From the NCBI RefSeq assembly GCF_047730075.1, contig NZ_CP159831.1:372001-436000 (forward strand): DNA of 64,000 nt, written 5' to 3'. Positions 7,999 through 17,032 of this stretch are shown here, piece by piece. Position 1 is the stretch's first letter, and each line of letters opens with the position of its first letter. The stretch comes from Njordibacter sp905182035. GTDB lineage: Bacteria; Pseudomonadota; Gammaproteobacteria; Pseudomonadales; Balneatricaceae. A program made the translations under genes and the position numbers. Under the pieces are notes generated by a model that was not told where the DNA came from, made no database searches, and saw nothing but the letters and a program-made list of their open reading frames with translations.

Positions 7999-8117
7999 AG
8001 GAGTTTCCGTAGAGTTTGTAGAAGGGGCGTGTTGTGACCCTAAAAACCAAGACCAGATAATATCAGAAGTACGGGTGTGTTTGCTATTTAGAGGTTTAAA
8101 ATTATGTCATGTGAGCC

Positions 8118-10790
8118 TTATTCATCCAAGGCGCTGCAAATATTATTTTCGAGGGTTTTCAGCAGGCTTTCGTCAATAATGCGCTCGCCATTGCTTAGGG
8201 TAATAAAGAACACGTCTTCCACACGGCCCCCAATAGATTGGATCTTGGCTTTTTGTAGGCTAATACCCAAACGCATAAATACTAAGCCCACTTTGGCTAA
8301 TAAGCCAGGCCTATCAGCACTAGATAATTCTAATCGGGTCCAGCTACGGCCTTTGGGGTTGCTTAAACTAACGATGGAGGACTGGTTAAAAAGTTTATGG
8401 ATTCTAGGTTGGCGTTGTTGGACGATATAGGCAAAGTCGTCGGGGTACTGCAATGCTTGGGTAAGGCGTTGTTGCAGTTTTTCCAATAGTGCGGGAGTTT
8501 GGTTTATGGTGTTGCCATCAGTGTCCAGCACCACAAAGGTGTCCATACTGTAACCATCTTCTGTGGTAATGATGCGCGCATCTTGGATGTCTAGGTGAAG
8601 CTGGCCAAGGATGGCACAAAGGGCAGCAAATAAGTTGGCCTTGTCTTGGGTGTAAACGAACACCTGGGTGCCACCTTCAAACGCGCTATATGAGGTTTCG
8701 CTAAGAGCCACCAAAGGTCCTGCGATCTGGTGGTTTAAAATAGTACGAGTATGCCAAGCAATGGTTTTGGCGTTCTCTCGGATAAAGTAGTCATCGCCCA
8801 AATTCTTCCATAAGCGCATTACCGAGGCAGGATTAAACCGCTGTTCTTGCAACAACTTACGGGCATCGGTTTGGCTTTGTTCAATAAGTGCGTGGTGATC
8901 TACCGGTACATCTAGGCCTAAACGCAGCACTCGATTGGTGGCGGTATAAAGTTGGCGTAATAGGGATGCACGCCAGCTGTTCCAAAGTGCTGGATTGGTT
9001 GCGTTGATATCGCAAACTGTGAGCACATAAAGGTAATCTAGATGTAATTCATCACCCATTTTGGAGGCAAATTCATGGATGATATCGGGGTTGCCAATGT
9101 CACGTTTCTGAGCTGTCATAGACATGAGTAAGTGATGACGTACTAACCAGCTAACCAGCTCCGTGTCCCACTTTCCTAATTGATGCTGCTTGCAAAATTG
9201 CCGCACTTCCTCAGCCCCAACTACTGAGTGATCACGGCCACTACCTTTGCCAATGTCATGGTAAAGGCCGGCAATGTACAGTAACTCAATCTTGGGTAGT
9301 TTATGTACTAAACGACCCGCCACGGGGAAACGCTTCTGCTCTCTTGGTAGCAGCAGTTCGCGCATTTTTTTCACCACTTTCATAGTGTGAGCGTCAACAG
9401 TGTAGATGTGATACAAATCGTGCTGCATACGCCCCACAATCTTGTGAAAGCTGGGAAGGTAATCCCCTAGCACACCTTGGCGCTGCATCTCTAATAAAGT
9501 GTGAGACATACGTTCGGGAGAGCGAAGTAGCTCCATAAAAAGGCTATTCACCCGAATATCACGGCGATACTTGTCGTCAATTAAGTGACGATGAGCTTGA
9601 ATCAATCGTTTGCACTCGGCTCCAATGGTTTGGCATTTGGGGTGTTGAGCTAATATGACAAAGGCTTCCATGATGGCAAATGGCTGGCGTAAAAACACGC
9701 TCGGATAACAGGCCTGCAAACGACCATTGCGGAGTTCAAAGCGTCGATTGATGGACACAACTAGATCTTCATCATGTGCATGTAAGATCGCTTGGTCGAA
9801 CAGTTGAAGTAAGGTTTGGTTAAGCTCTGCTAAGTGCATGACTGTGCGGTAATAACGATGCATAAACTGCTCAACAGCCAGTTCATCGTCATTATCCTCA
9901 TACCCAAAAAAAGCAGCTAATTTACGTTGATGGTCAAATAGTAATCGATCTTCTGGTCGTTTGGTGATCAAATGAAGTGCGTAACGAATAGTCCAAAGGT
10001 AATTAGTACCCGCTTTAAGGGTGTCTAACTCATTTTGGTTAAGGTAGCTGTGTCCAGAAAGTTGTGCCATATAGCGCAGGCCAAAATGTCGTTTGCCAAT
10101 CCAGCCAATAGTTTGAATATCACGCAAGCCACCAGAAGAGTTTTTAATGTTGGGCTCGAGGTTATATTCTGTGTCGTTAGTGCGTAAGTGCCGTTGTTGT
10201 TGGGTTTTAATGCGAGCTTTGTAAAAGGCTTCATTACTCCACGCTTGTTCAGAAATAACCCAATCAAATACTTTCCGGCGTAAGCCAGCTTTGCCTATGA
10301 TGGTGTGGGATTCAAGTAGGCTGGTGGCAATGGTGATATCACCTTTGGCCTGCTCGTAGCAATCGTTTAGGGTGCGCACACTGGAGCCAATTTGCAGGCC
10401 TAGATTCCAAATAAAAGTAATAAATTCCTGGGTGCAACTGTGCCAGCAGGATTCATCAAGATCGTTACCTAACAGAATAAGTAAATCGATGTCTGATTGC
10501 GGGTGTAATTCACCGCGCCCATAACCACCCACGGCTACCAGTGCAGCTTCATCTGGCCAGGAGTATTGCTGCCACGCTATGCAAAGAATCTGATCCACTA
10601 ACCATGCACGGGCATGGATAAGCTCGTAAATCCGTGTTTCTTTATGCTCATTGAATAAGTCGTCGAGCTGGGTTTGCCCCGTGTGTAAGGCTGCTTTTAA
10701 TACTTTGGCAGCGGGGAGGCTGGCAAGCTGTAGCTGTAGCTGCTCGTAATCAATAAGTTGGTCTTGCAGGGACTTGCTAACCAAAGACAC
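8118..10790 (-). CDS. glnD: Bifunctional [PII] uridylyltransferase/uridylyl-removing enzyme
   Basis: GlnD adds UMP to PII proteins when glutamine is low and removes it when glutamine is high, setting the nitrogen-assimilation response. The 890-residue protein has the full domain set. The nucleotidyltransferase motif GGYGRGELHPQSDIDLL (88-104) has catalytic Asp100 and Asp102. The HD hydrolase motif GLYHDIGKGSGRDHS lies around residue 510. Two ACT glutamine-sensing domains begin near residues 700 and 815. It ends the map-glnD unit, starting 2 bases after the map stop. In pseudomonads dapC follows glnD; here a 119-bp gap leads straight to yffB. Confidence 0.97.
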   Translation of the reverse strand: MSLVSKSLQDQLIDYEQLQLQLASLPAAKVLKAALHTGQTQLDDLFNEHKETRIYELIHARAWLVDQILCIAWQQYSWPDEAALVAVGGYGRGELHPQSDIDLLILLGNDLDESCWHSCTQEFITFIWNLGLQIGSSVRTLNDCYEQAKGDITIATSLLESHTIIGKAGLRRKVFDWVISEQAWSNEAFYKARIKTQQQRHLRTNDTEYNLEPNIKNSSGGLRDIQTIGWIGKRHFGLRYMAQLSGHSYLNQNELDTLKAGTNYLWTIRYALHLITKRPEDRLLFDHQRKLAAFFGYEDNDDELAVEQFMHRYYRTVMHLAELNQTLLQLFDQAILHAHDEDLVVSINRRFELRNGRLQACYPSVFLRQPFAIMEAFVILAQHPKCQTIGAECKRLIQAHRHLIDDKYRRDIRVNSLFMELLRSPERMSHTLLEMQRQGVLGDYLPSFHKIVGRMQHDLYHIYTVDAHTMKVVKKMRELLLPREQKRFPVAGRLVHKLPKIELLYIAGLYHDIGKGSGRDHSVVGAEEVRQFCKQHQLGKWDTELVSWLVRHHLLMSMTAQKRDIGNPDIIHEFASKMGDELHLDYLYVLTVCDINATNPALWNSWRASLLRQLYTATNRVLRLGLDVPVDHHALIEQSQTDARKLLQEQRFNPASVMRLWKNLGDDYFIRENAKTIAWHTRTILNHQIAGPLVALSETSYSAFEGGTQVFVYTQDKANLFAALCAILGQLHLDIQDARIITTEDGYSMDTFVVLDTDGNTINQTPALLEKLQQRLTQALQYPDDFAYIVQQRQPRIHKLFNQSSIVSLSNPKGRSWTRLELSSADRPGLLAKVGLVFMRLGISLQKAKIQSIGGRVEDVFFITLSNGERIIDESLLKTLENNICSALDE

Positions 10791-10792
10791 TG

Positions 10793-11563
10793 TTAGGCCA
10801 TTTCTTCTTTACGAATGGTAAGGTTTTCATAGCAGTCGGCAGTTACCAAGATAGTGTGTTCAAACTGAGCAGATAAACGCTTGTCCACGGTGGTTACCGT
10901 CCATCCATCATTCTTATTAAGTTTAACGTGACGTTTGCCGGCATTAAGCATAGGTTCAATAGTAAAGATCATGCCTTCTTTGAGTTCAACGCCTGTGTTT
11001 GGCCTGCCGTAATGAAGTACCTGTGGGTCTTCGTGGAAGCCTACACCAATGCCGTGGCCACAATACTCTTGTACAATAGAATAATGGTTAGCCTCGGCAT
11101 GTGCTTGAATTACATGTCCGATGTCACCTAGGCGGGCACCTGGTTTTACCAACGCTATACCTTTATAAAGGCATTCCTGAGTAATGGTGACTAAACGTTC
11201 AGCGTGGGGCGCAATTGTGCCAACGGCAAACATGCGGCTGGTATCACCATGATAACCATCTTTAATAACGGTGATATCAATATTAACTAGGTCACCTTGT
11301 TTAAGGGGCTTATCATTAGGAATGCCATGGCACACTACCTGATTAACTGAGGTGCAAATAGACTTAGGAAAGCCGTGGTAATTTAATGGAGCAGGGATAG
11401 CTTCTTGCACATCAATAATATAGTCATGGCAAATTTGATTAAGCTTATTGGTGGTCACTCCCACTTGCACGTGTTCGTGGATCATCTCCAATACTTCCGC
11501 TGCCAAGCGGCCAGCGATACGCATCTTTTCAATTTCAGCGGCGTCTTTAATCAATATGCTCAT
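10793..11563 (-). CDS. map: Methionine aminopeptidase, type I
   Basis: Map removes the initiator methionine from nascent proteins in the cytoplasm. The 256-residue length is typical of type I enzymes without an N-terminal extension. The five metal ligands are Asp96, Asp107, His170, Glu203 and Glu235, in NIDITVIKDGYHGDTS, GHGIGVGFHEDP, FTIEPM and QFEHTILV; His79 in VCHGIPND is the substrate-contact His. It is divergent from rpsB across a 558-bp gap, the usual arrangement in gammaproteobacteria, and its stop is 2 bases before glnD. Confidence 0.97.
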   Translation of the reverse strand: MSILIKDAAEIEKMRIAGRLAAEVLEMIHEHVQVGVTTNKLNQICHDYIIDVQEAIPAPLNYHGFPKSICTSVNQVVCHGIPNDKPLKQGDLVNIDITVIKDGYHGDTSRMFAVGTIAPHAERLVTITQECLYKGIALVKPGARLGDIGHVIQAHAEANHYSIVQEYCGHGIGVGFHEDPQVLHYGRPNTGVELKEGMIFTIEPMLNAGKRHVKLNKNDGWTVTTVDKRLSAQFEHTILVTADCYENLTIRKEEMA

Positions 11564-11879
11564 GTATTTCTCGATGCTTTTTTATACTGGAAAGGCTATC
11601 TGTATAGTAAACCAAATTTTGAGTAATTATATCAGACATAGTTGAGCCCATGGCTTTGAAGTAAGATTTTTATATCCTTGCCGCGAGTATTGATGCCTGT
11701 GATCACAAAAGCATATATCATACGCCAGAAGAGTAATTGGCTGGTGAAATAAGTAGCCAACTGAAGCATGAGTTGTTTGATGGCTTTGCAATACGCCATG
11801 GCTAGATGCAGTAATCAGTTATCTAGCGAGTTGATTATCCACTAGAGGGTCATTAAGCCATTGATGTCCCCGATTACTT
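11564..11879. other. Non-coding spacer between map and the rpsB promoter
   Basis: I found no convincing gene or RNA here. Short frames on the plus strand overlapping the map start lack a ribosome-binding site and recognisable sequence. The first part must contain the leftward map promoter. The rest is plain sequence with no clear hairpin or repeat. Confidence 0.5.
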
Positions 11880-11908
11880 TTGATATTTTCTGATAGTTAT
11901 GGTATAAA
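11880..11908 (+). promoter_or_regulatory. Sigma-70 promoter of rpsB-tsf
   Basis: TTGATA (11880-11885) and TATAAA (11903-11908) are separated by exactly 17 bp. They are followed by a GC-rich discriminator, GCGCGCCC, as expected for a ribosomal-protein promoter under stringent control. Transcription would start near 11915. Confidence 0.75.
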
Positions 11909-11914
11909 TTGCGC

Positions 11915-12121
11915 GCCCAAATTCGTTCTGGGCTCTTTATAACAAAAAGGGCTGTGTATTTGGAGCTTAACTATAACGTCACACATAAACCGGCACATGG
12001 TTCTGGGTGTTGGAGGTCTGCTTTAAGGCTTCTGATCGAACTATGGTTCTAGCTTTTCTTTTAATAAAGTATAAGCAAGACGAGGGTTTATGGAGGCCTA
12101 ACCCGTACAAAGGAAAGTAAA
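11915..12121 (+). promoter_or_regulatory. Long 5' leader of rpsB mRNA
   Basis: About 207 nt separate the predicted start from the rpsB ATG, with no frame of note. In enterobacteria the rpsB leader mediates autorepression by protein S2, and long leaders are usual in gammaproteobacteria. An AAAGGAAAG Shine-Dalgarno region precedes the ATG. Specific S2 binding here is inferred from the family, not shown by folding. Confidence 0.5.
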
Positions 12122-12883
12122 ATGACTAAAGTAAGTATGCGCGACCTGCTTAAAGCTGGCGCCCACTTCGGCCACCAAACACGTTACTGGAACCCAAAAA
12201 TGGGCCAGTATATCTTTGGCGCTCGTAACAAGATCCATATCATCAACCTAGACCAAACCTTGCCAGCGTTGAACGAAGCTCTTGCGATCGTTGAAAACAT
12301 GGCTTCCAACAAGAACAAAGTATTGTTCGTTGGCACTAAGCGTGCGGCAGGTAAGTTGATTAAAGAACACGCTAGTCGTGTTGGTATGCCTTACGTTAAC
12401 CATCGTTGGTTGGGTGGCATGTTAACTAACTACAAGACTATTCGTCAGTCAATCAACCGTTTCCGTACTTTAGAAACTCAGTTCAGCGACGGTACTTCTG
12501 AGCAGTTGACTAAGAAAGAAGCGTTGATGCGTCAACGTGAAATGGAAAAGCTTGAGCGCGCAATCGGCGGTATCAAGGACATGGGTGGTCTTCCAGACGC
12601 ATTGTTCGTGGTAGACGTTGAGCATGAGCGCATTGCGATCAACGAAGCTAACAAACTGGGCATCCCTGTTATCGGTATTGTTGATACCAACAGCAACCCA
12701 GACGGCATTGATTACGTAATCCCTGCTAATGACGACGCTTTACGTGCTATCGAAATCTACGTTTCTGCCATGGCTGATGCTTGTGCATCTGGCAAAGACG
12801 ATGGCACATCTGTTGCTGGCGAGTTCGTAGAAGTTGCTGAAGAAGAAGCAGAATCAGCAGTAGTAGCTGCAGCCGCTGAATAA
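12122..12883 (+). CDS. rpsB: 30S ribosomal protein S2
   Basis: S2 binds late to the 30S head-body junction and is needed for S1 association. The 253-residue protein begins MTKVSMRDLLKAGAHFGHQ and contains the family signature RWLGGMLTNYKTIRQSI and the VVDVEHERIAINEANKLGIP segment. An Ala/Glu-rich tail (about 230-253) makes it slightly longer than the 241-residue enteric protein. It has its own promoter and leader and is followed by an intrinsic hairpin, then tsf. Confidence 0.98.
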   Translation: MTKVSMRDLLKAGAHFGHQTRYWNPKMGQYIFGARNKIHIINLDQTLPALNEALAIVENMASNKNKVLFVGTKRAAGKLIKEHASRVGMPYVNHRWLGGMLTNYKTIRQSINRFRTLETQFSDGTSEQLTKKEALMRQREMEKLERAIGGIKDMGGLPDALFVVDVEHERIAINEANKLGIPVIGIVDTNSNPDGIDYVIPANDDALRAIEIYVSAMADACASGKDDGTSVAGEFVEVAEEEAESAVVAAAAE

Positions 12884-12917
12884 GCCTAAACCTTTGGTTT
12901 AGCTAGGCGAGTATAAT

Positions 12918-12942
12918 AAAGGGAGCTTGGCTCCCTTTTTTT
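12918..12942 (+). terminator. rpsB-tsf intergenic terminator/attenuator
   Basis: AAAGGGAGC (12918-12926) pairs with GCTCCCTTT (12930-12938) around a three-base loop and runs into a T-tract to 12942. Since tsf follows with no obvious promoter, it probably acts as a partial terminator that lowers tsf relative to rpsB. Confidence 0.85.
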
Positions 12943-12988
12943 AAAGACGTCCTGTGTGACGTTGAGAACCCAATTTGAGGATTTCCTA

Positions 12989-13849
12989 ATGGCTGCTATC
13001 TCTGCATCTATGGTTAAAGAACTGCGCGAGCGCACCGGCTTGGGCATGATGGATTGTAAAAAAGCACTTGTTGCTGCTGAAGGTGACATTGAGCAGGCAA
13101 TTGAAGATTTGCGCAAGTCTAGTGGCATGAAAGCTGCAAAGAAAGCGGGTCGTATTGCTGCTGAAGGTGTTGTGTTTGCAAAAGTTGCCGATGATAATTC
13201 TTTTGGCGTGCTGGTTGAAGTGAACTCAGAAACAGACTTTGCTGCTCGTGACGAAGGCTTCCTTGCGTTTGTTACTAAGGTTACTGATGCAGCGTTTGCT
13301 GCTAAGCAAGATGACATGGCTGCGTTGATGGAAGGCGAATTGTCTGACGCCCGTGAGGCGTTGGTACAAAAGATTGGCGAAAACATTACTCCTCGTCGTA
13401 TCGTTATGCTTGAAGCTGCTAATGTTGGTGCTTACGTCCACAGCAACAGCAAAATTGCTACTTTGATTGCATTGACTGCGGGTGACCGTGAACTGGCTAA
13501 AGACATCGCCATGCACGTGACAGCCATTAACCCGCGTGTAGTTAGCCGTGATGATATGACAGCTGAGGAAGTAGAAAAAGAAAAGGACATCATCAAGGCC
13601 CAGCCTGATATGGCCGGCAAGCCAGATGCGATCGTTGACAAGATGATGATGGGTCGTATTAACAAGTTCTTGGCTGAAAACAGTTTAACTGAGCAACCAT
13701 TTGTTAAGAATCCAGATCAAAAAATCAGTGATTTGTTAAAAGCTGCTGATGCCTCTGTTACTGCCTTCAATCGTTTAGAAGTAGGTGAAGGTATTGAAGT
13801 AGAGGAAGTGGATTTTGCTGCTGAAGTAGCACAGCAGCTAAAGGGTTAA
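12989..13849 (+). CDS. tsf: Elongation factor Ts
   Basis: EF-Ts exchanges GDP for GTP on EF-Tu. The 286-residue protein starts MAAISASMVKELRERTGLGM with the N-terminal UBA-like domain, and the TDF segment ETDFAARDEGFL that inserts into EF-Tu is present near residue 80. The true start is the ATG at 12989 with GAGG at 12976-12979; the frame stays open 33 bases upstream, but those residues are not part of the family. It follows the rpsB attenuator and is closed by its own terminator. Confidence 0.97.
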   Translation: MAAISASMVKELRERTGLGMMDCKKALVAAEGDIEQAIEDLRKSSGMKAAKKAGRIAAEGVVFAKVADDNSFGVLVEVNSETDFAARDEGFLAFVTKVTDAAFAAKQDDMAALMEGELSDAREALVQKIGENITPRRIVMLEAANVGAYVHSNSKIATLIALTAGDRELAKDIAMHVTAINPRVVSRDDMTAEEVEKEKDIIKAQPDMAGKPDAIVDKMMMGRINKFLAENSLTEQPFVKNPDQKISDLLKAADASVTAFNRLEVGEGIEVEEVDFAAEVAQQLKG

Positions 13850-13873
13850 GTCTTATTAGTCTCCATGAAGCGT

Positions 13874-13913
13874 CGCCATGGTGGATGAGTCCACTGTGGT
13901 GGCGTTTTTTTTT
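13874..13913 (+). terminator. Intrinsic terminator after tsf
   Basis: A GC-rich imperfect hairpin (CGCCA/TGGCG outer stem and GTGGA/TCCAC inner stem) spans 13874-13904 and is followed by nine T residues. It separates rpsB-tsf from pyrH. Confidence 0.8.
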
Positions 13914-13972
13914 GACTGAAGTTGAGCGCATAACTTGCCCTTGAGCTGTTAATACGTCACTATCTTATTGTT

Positions 13973-14001
13973 TTGTCAGGGCTATATCTTTGTAGTAATA
14001 A
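13973..14001 (+). promoter_or_regulatory. Candidate promoter of the pyrH-frr-uppS operon
   Basis: TTGTCA (13973-13978) and TAATAA (13996-14001) have a 17-bp spacer and lie 36 bp before the pyrH ATG, just after the tsf terminator. Confidence 0.55.
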
Positions 14002-14037
14002 TATAGCGCCTGCACACTAACGTTTTGGAGAATATAA

Positions 14038-14790
14038 ATGCCAATTTCTGATAAGCGGCAACCTCGCTATAAGCGGATTTTGCTCAAACTCAGCGGCGAA
14101 GCACTGATGGGGAGTGAAAATTTTGGTATTGACCCCAAGGTTTTAGATCGTATGGCCCTAGAGGTTGGCCAGTTGGTAGGCATTGGCGTACAAGTGGGTT
14201 TAGTGATTGGTGGGGGTAACTTATTTCGTGGTGCGGCCCTCAGTGAAGCCGGCATGGATCGTGTAACTGGCGACCACATGGGCATGTTAGCTACGGTGAT
14301 GAATGCTTTGGCTATGCGAGACGCCCTAGAGCGTTCTAATATAACCACCCGAGTGATGTCTGCTATACCAATGAGTGGTGTGGTAGATCATTATGACCGT
14401 CGTAATGCCATGTTGTATTTGTCGCAGGGTAATGTGGTGATTTTTTCTGCCGGTACTGGCAACCCATTTTTCACCACAGATTCAGCGGCCTCATTACGCG
14501 GCATAGAAATTGAAGCTGACGTGGTGCTTAAAGCGACTAAAGTTGATGGTGTTTATGATTCTGATCCAGTTAAAAATCCACATGCAGTGAAGTATGAATA
14601 CATCACCTTTGATGAAGCTATAGAAAAGCAATTAGGCATTATGGATCTTACAGCCATGTGTTTGTGTCGTGACCAAGAGATGCCAGTGCGAGTATTTAAT
14701 ATGAATAAACCAGGGGCTTTAGTCAATTTAGTGGTTGGTGGCCATGAAGGCACCTTGGTGAATGTGACATTGCCTAAGGGCGGAGAATAG
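14038..14790 (+). CDS. pyrH: Uridylate kinase (UMP kinase)
   Basis: PyrH phosphorylates UMP to UDP in pyrimidine nucleotide synthesis; bacterial enzymes are hexamers of the amino-acid kinase fold. The 250-residue protein has the phosphate-binding KLSGEALMG segment, the glycine-rich GLVIGGGNLFRG loop, and the TGNPFFTTDSAASLRGIEI nucleotide-binding region. The ATG has a GGAG site. frr starts 1 base after its stop, so the two are cotranscribed. Confidence 0.97.
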   Translation: MPISDKRQPRYKRILLKLSGEALMGSENFGIDPKVLDRMALEVGQLVGIGVQVGLVIGGGNLFRGAALSEAGMDRVTGDHMGMLATVMNALAMRDALERSNITTRVMSAIPMSGVVDHYDRRNAMLYLSQGNVVIFSAGTGNPFFTTDSAASLRGIEIEADVVLKATKVDGVYDSDPVKNPHAVKYEYITFDEAIEKQLGIMDLTAMCLCRDQEMPVRVFNMNKPGALVNLVVGGHEGTLVNVTLPKGGE

Positions 14791-14791
14791 A

Positions 14792-15349
14792 ATGATTAAT
14801 GATATCCAGCAAGATGCCAATGGGCGCATGGACAAGAGCATTGCAGCCCTAAGTGAAGCTTTTAAACGCATCCGCACTGGCCGAGCTCATCCAAGTATCC
14901 TGGACAGCGTAATGGTGTCTTATTATGGCAGTGATACGCCTCTTAACCAGTTGGCTAACATCTCTGTTGAAGATGGTCGATGTTTAGCGGTATCTCCGTG
15001 GGAGAAGCCTATGGTGCCAGAGATAGAGAAAGCCATCATGAAGGCTAATTTGGGACTAAATCCATCTACCTCTGGTGATTTAATTCGAGTGCCTATGCCA
15101 TCGCTCACGGAAGAAACCCGCAAGAGTTTTATTCGTGGTGCCCGGGAAGAAGCCGAAAAAGCCCGCGTGTCCGTCCGCAGTATTCGCCGTGACGCGAATA
15201 GCGATATCAAAGACCTTTTGAAAGATAAAGATATTTCAGAAGATGATGCGCGCCGTGGCGAAGACATGGTGCAAAAGGTTACTGATGCGCACGTTGCAAC
15301 TATCGAAGCGGCTTTAGTAACGAAAGAAAAGGATTTGATGGAGGTTTAA
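14792..15349 (+). CDS. frr: Ribosome recycling factor
   Basis: RRF splits post-termination ribosomes together with EF-G. The 185-residue length is standard. The protein shows FKRIRTGRAHPSILD near the N-terminus, the domain II beta-rich middle, and the C-terminal helix NSDIKDLLKDKDISEDDARRGE. The start lies 1 base after the pyrH stop, with GGAG inside the pyrH end. The gene to its right is uppS, as in pseudomonads. Confidence 0.97.
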   Translation: MINDIQQDANGRMDKSIAALSEAFKRIRTGRAHPSILDSVMVSYYGSDTPLNQLANISVEDGRCLAVSPWEKPMVPEIEKAIMKANLGLNPSTSGDLIRVPMPSLTEETRKSFIRGAREEAEKARVSVRSIRRDANSDIKDLLKDKDISEDDARRGEDMVQKVTDAHVATIEAALVTKEKDLMEV

Positions 15350-15393
15350 CCTACATCATTATTTCTGATAAGGCCTAGATTAAGGATTAATGC

Positions 15394-16149
15394 ATGACTG
15401 ACCCGCGCCAAGCCATTCTGGCCCGCAAACTAGGAGCACTGCCTGAGCATGTCGCCATTATCATGGATGGTAATAATCGCTGGGCCAAAAGCCACAGCCT
15501 ATCTGGTGTAGCGGGCCATAAGGCTGGCGTTGATGCAGTACGGGCGGTAATTGAAACGGCCGTGCATTATAAAATCCCTGCGCTTACTCTATTTGCGTTT
15601 AGTAGTGAAAATTGGCGTCGGCCACCCCTCGAAGTCAAAGCGTTGATGGACCTATTTGCCTACGTATTAAAGCTCGAAGTGAATAAGCTACATGACAATA
15701 ATATTCGGTTGCGCATCATTGGTGATACATCTGGCTTGAGTCCTGAGTTACAAAAGTTGATAGTGGCTGCTGAAGGAAAAACATTTGCTAATACTGGGTT
15801 GCAGTTGAGTATTGCGGCCAACTACGGCGGCCGATGGGATATTCTTGAAGCGGCCAAAAAAATGGCTATAGATCTCGCGGAAAACGGCACCCCCCCGGAA
15901 TCTATAAGTGAAGATGATTTTGGCAAATTTCTGTGTCTAGGGGACTTGCCTGCAGTTGATTTATGCATACGCACTAGTGGAGAGCAGCGTATAAGCAATT
16001 TTTTATTGTGGCAAATGGCCTATGCAGAATTAGTATTTGTAGATGCGCTTTGGCCAGAATTTAAACATCAAAAAATGGTGGATACATTAGCTCAGTTTGG
16101 TCAAAGACAAAGGAGATTTGGCCAAACTAGTGCGCAATCAATAGAATAA
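15394..16149 (+). CDS. uppS: Undecaprenyl diphosphate synthase
   Basis: UppS condenses farnesyl diphosphate with eight isopentenyl diphosphates to make the C55 carrier for peptidoglycan and LPS. The 251-residue protein has the cis-prenyltransferase motif IIMDGNNRWAKSH with Asp25, LTLFAFSSENWRRP, and the IPP-binding RTSGEQRISNFLLWQ end motif. The ATG has an AAGGA site 8 bases upstream. Its substrates come from isoprenoid synthesis, yet none of the MEP genes usually near this locus is present in the window. Confidence 0.97.
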   Translation: MTDPRQAILARKLGALPEHVAIIMDGNNRWAKSHSLSGVAGHKAGVDAVRAVIETAVHYKIPALTLFAFSSENWRRPPLEVKALMDLFAYVLKLEVNKLHDNNIRLRIIGDTSGLSPELQKLIVAAEGKTFANTGLQLSIAANYGGRWDILEAAKKMAIDLAENGTPPESISEDDFGKFLCLGDLPAVDLCIRTSGEQRISNFLLWQMAYAELVFVDALWPEFKHQKMVDTLAQFGQRQRRFGQTSAQSIE

Positions 16150-16207
16150 GAATCAAGTGTTTAACCACGGAGTGGTTGGCCTCTTTAATAAAATGTAAAA
16201 TAATAAT

Positions 16208-17017
16208 ATGTTGAAATCTAGAATTGCTACAGCTTTGGTGATCGCGCCACTTACTTTAGCGGCTGTATTTTTTCTACCCCCACAAGCCTTTGCTTTGATT
16301 ATGGCTCTTATCGTGCTTATGGCTGCATGGGAATGGACAGCAATGATGCGCCTTGTGAGCCGAAGCGCGCGGACGGTTTATATGTTGTCCGTGCTCTTCG
16401 CTATTGTGGTTGCCCAAAAAGTCCTACCTTACTATGAGCAAATTATATTTGCCGTAGCTGCTCTGTGGTGGTTAGCAGCAACAGTGTTGGTGATGCTTTA
16501 CCCCAGAGCCTGTGCCCTTTGGTGTGGGCGCGTGAGCAAAGGCATTGTTGGCTTTTTGGTGCTGGTACCTACCTGGGCTGCAATGGTATATATCCGTGAG
16601 CTGGATCAGGGTCCTTGGTTAATCGTGTATATGTTTCTGATGGTATGGGGCGCAGACACCGGGGCTTACTTTGCTGGCAAACGATTCGGTAAGCGCAAAC
16701 TCATGCCTCATGTAAGCCCTGCAAAGTCTTGGGCGGGTATTGGTGGCGCTGCTCTTGCCGTACTCTTGGTATCTATGATCACTCAACAGTACCTTCATTT
16801 TTCCCAAAACCTTTCCTTTGGTATCTATATATTGGCTTTAGTACTGTTATTTGTTTCTGTTGTAGGAGACTTAACGGAAAGCATGTTTAAGCGCCAGTGT
16901 GGTATTAAGGATAGTGGCTCAATACTACCAGGACACGGAGGTATAATGGATCGTATTGATAGTTTAACGGCCGCCGCCCCAGTCTTTGCTTTGTGTCTTA
17001 TTTTGTTTGGTACATAA
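16208..17017 (+). CDS. cdsA: Phosphatidate cytidylyltransferase
   Basis: CdsA makes CDP-diacylglycerol from phosphatidate and CTP, the precursor of all phospholipids. The 269-residue integral membrane protein has about eight hydrophobic segments. The C-terminal family signature is VVGDLTESMFKRQCGIKDSG followed by LPGHGGIMDRIDSL (about 218-255). The start has only a weak ribosome-binding site. rseP begins 15 bases after the stop; in pseudomonads dxr (ispC) would lie in that position. Confidence 0.95.
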   Translation: MLKSRIATALVIAPLTLAAVFFLPPQAFALIMALIVLMAAWEWTAMMRLVSRSARTVYMLSVLFAIVVAQKVLPYYEQIIFAVAALWWLAATVLVMLYPRACALWCGRVSKGIVGFLVLVPTWAAMVYIRELDQGPWLIVYMFLMVWGADTGAYFAGKRFGKRKLMPHVSPAKSWAGIGGAALAVLLVSMITQQYLHFSQNLSFGIYILALVLLFVSVVGDLTESMFKRQCGIKDSGSILPGHGGIMDRIDSLTAAAPVFALCLILFGT

Positions 17018-17032
17018 GGAAATGATGGCGTA

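Noticed and set aside
12886..13386. 166-residue minus-strand open frame over tsf
   Set aside because: It is antisense to the well-supported tsf gene and rich in Ala/Ser as expected from the reverse of its codons.
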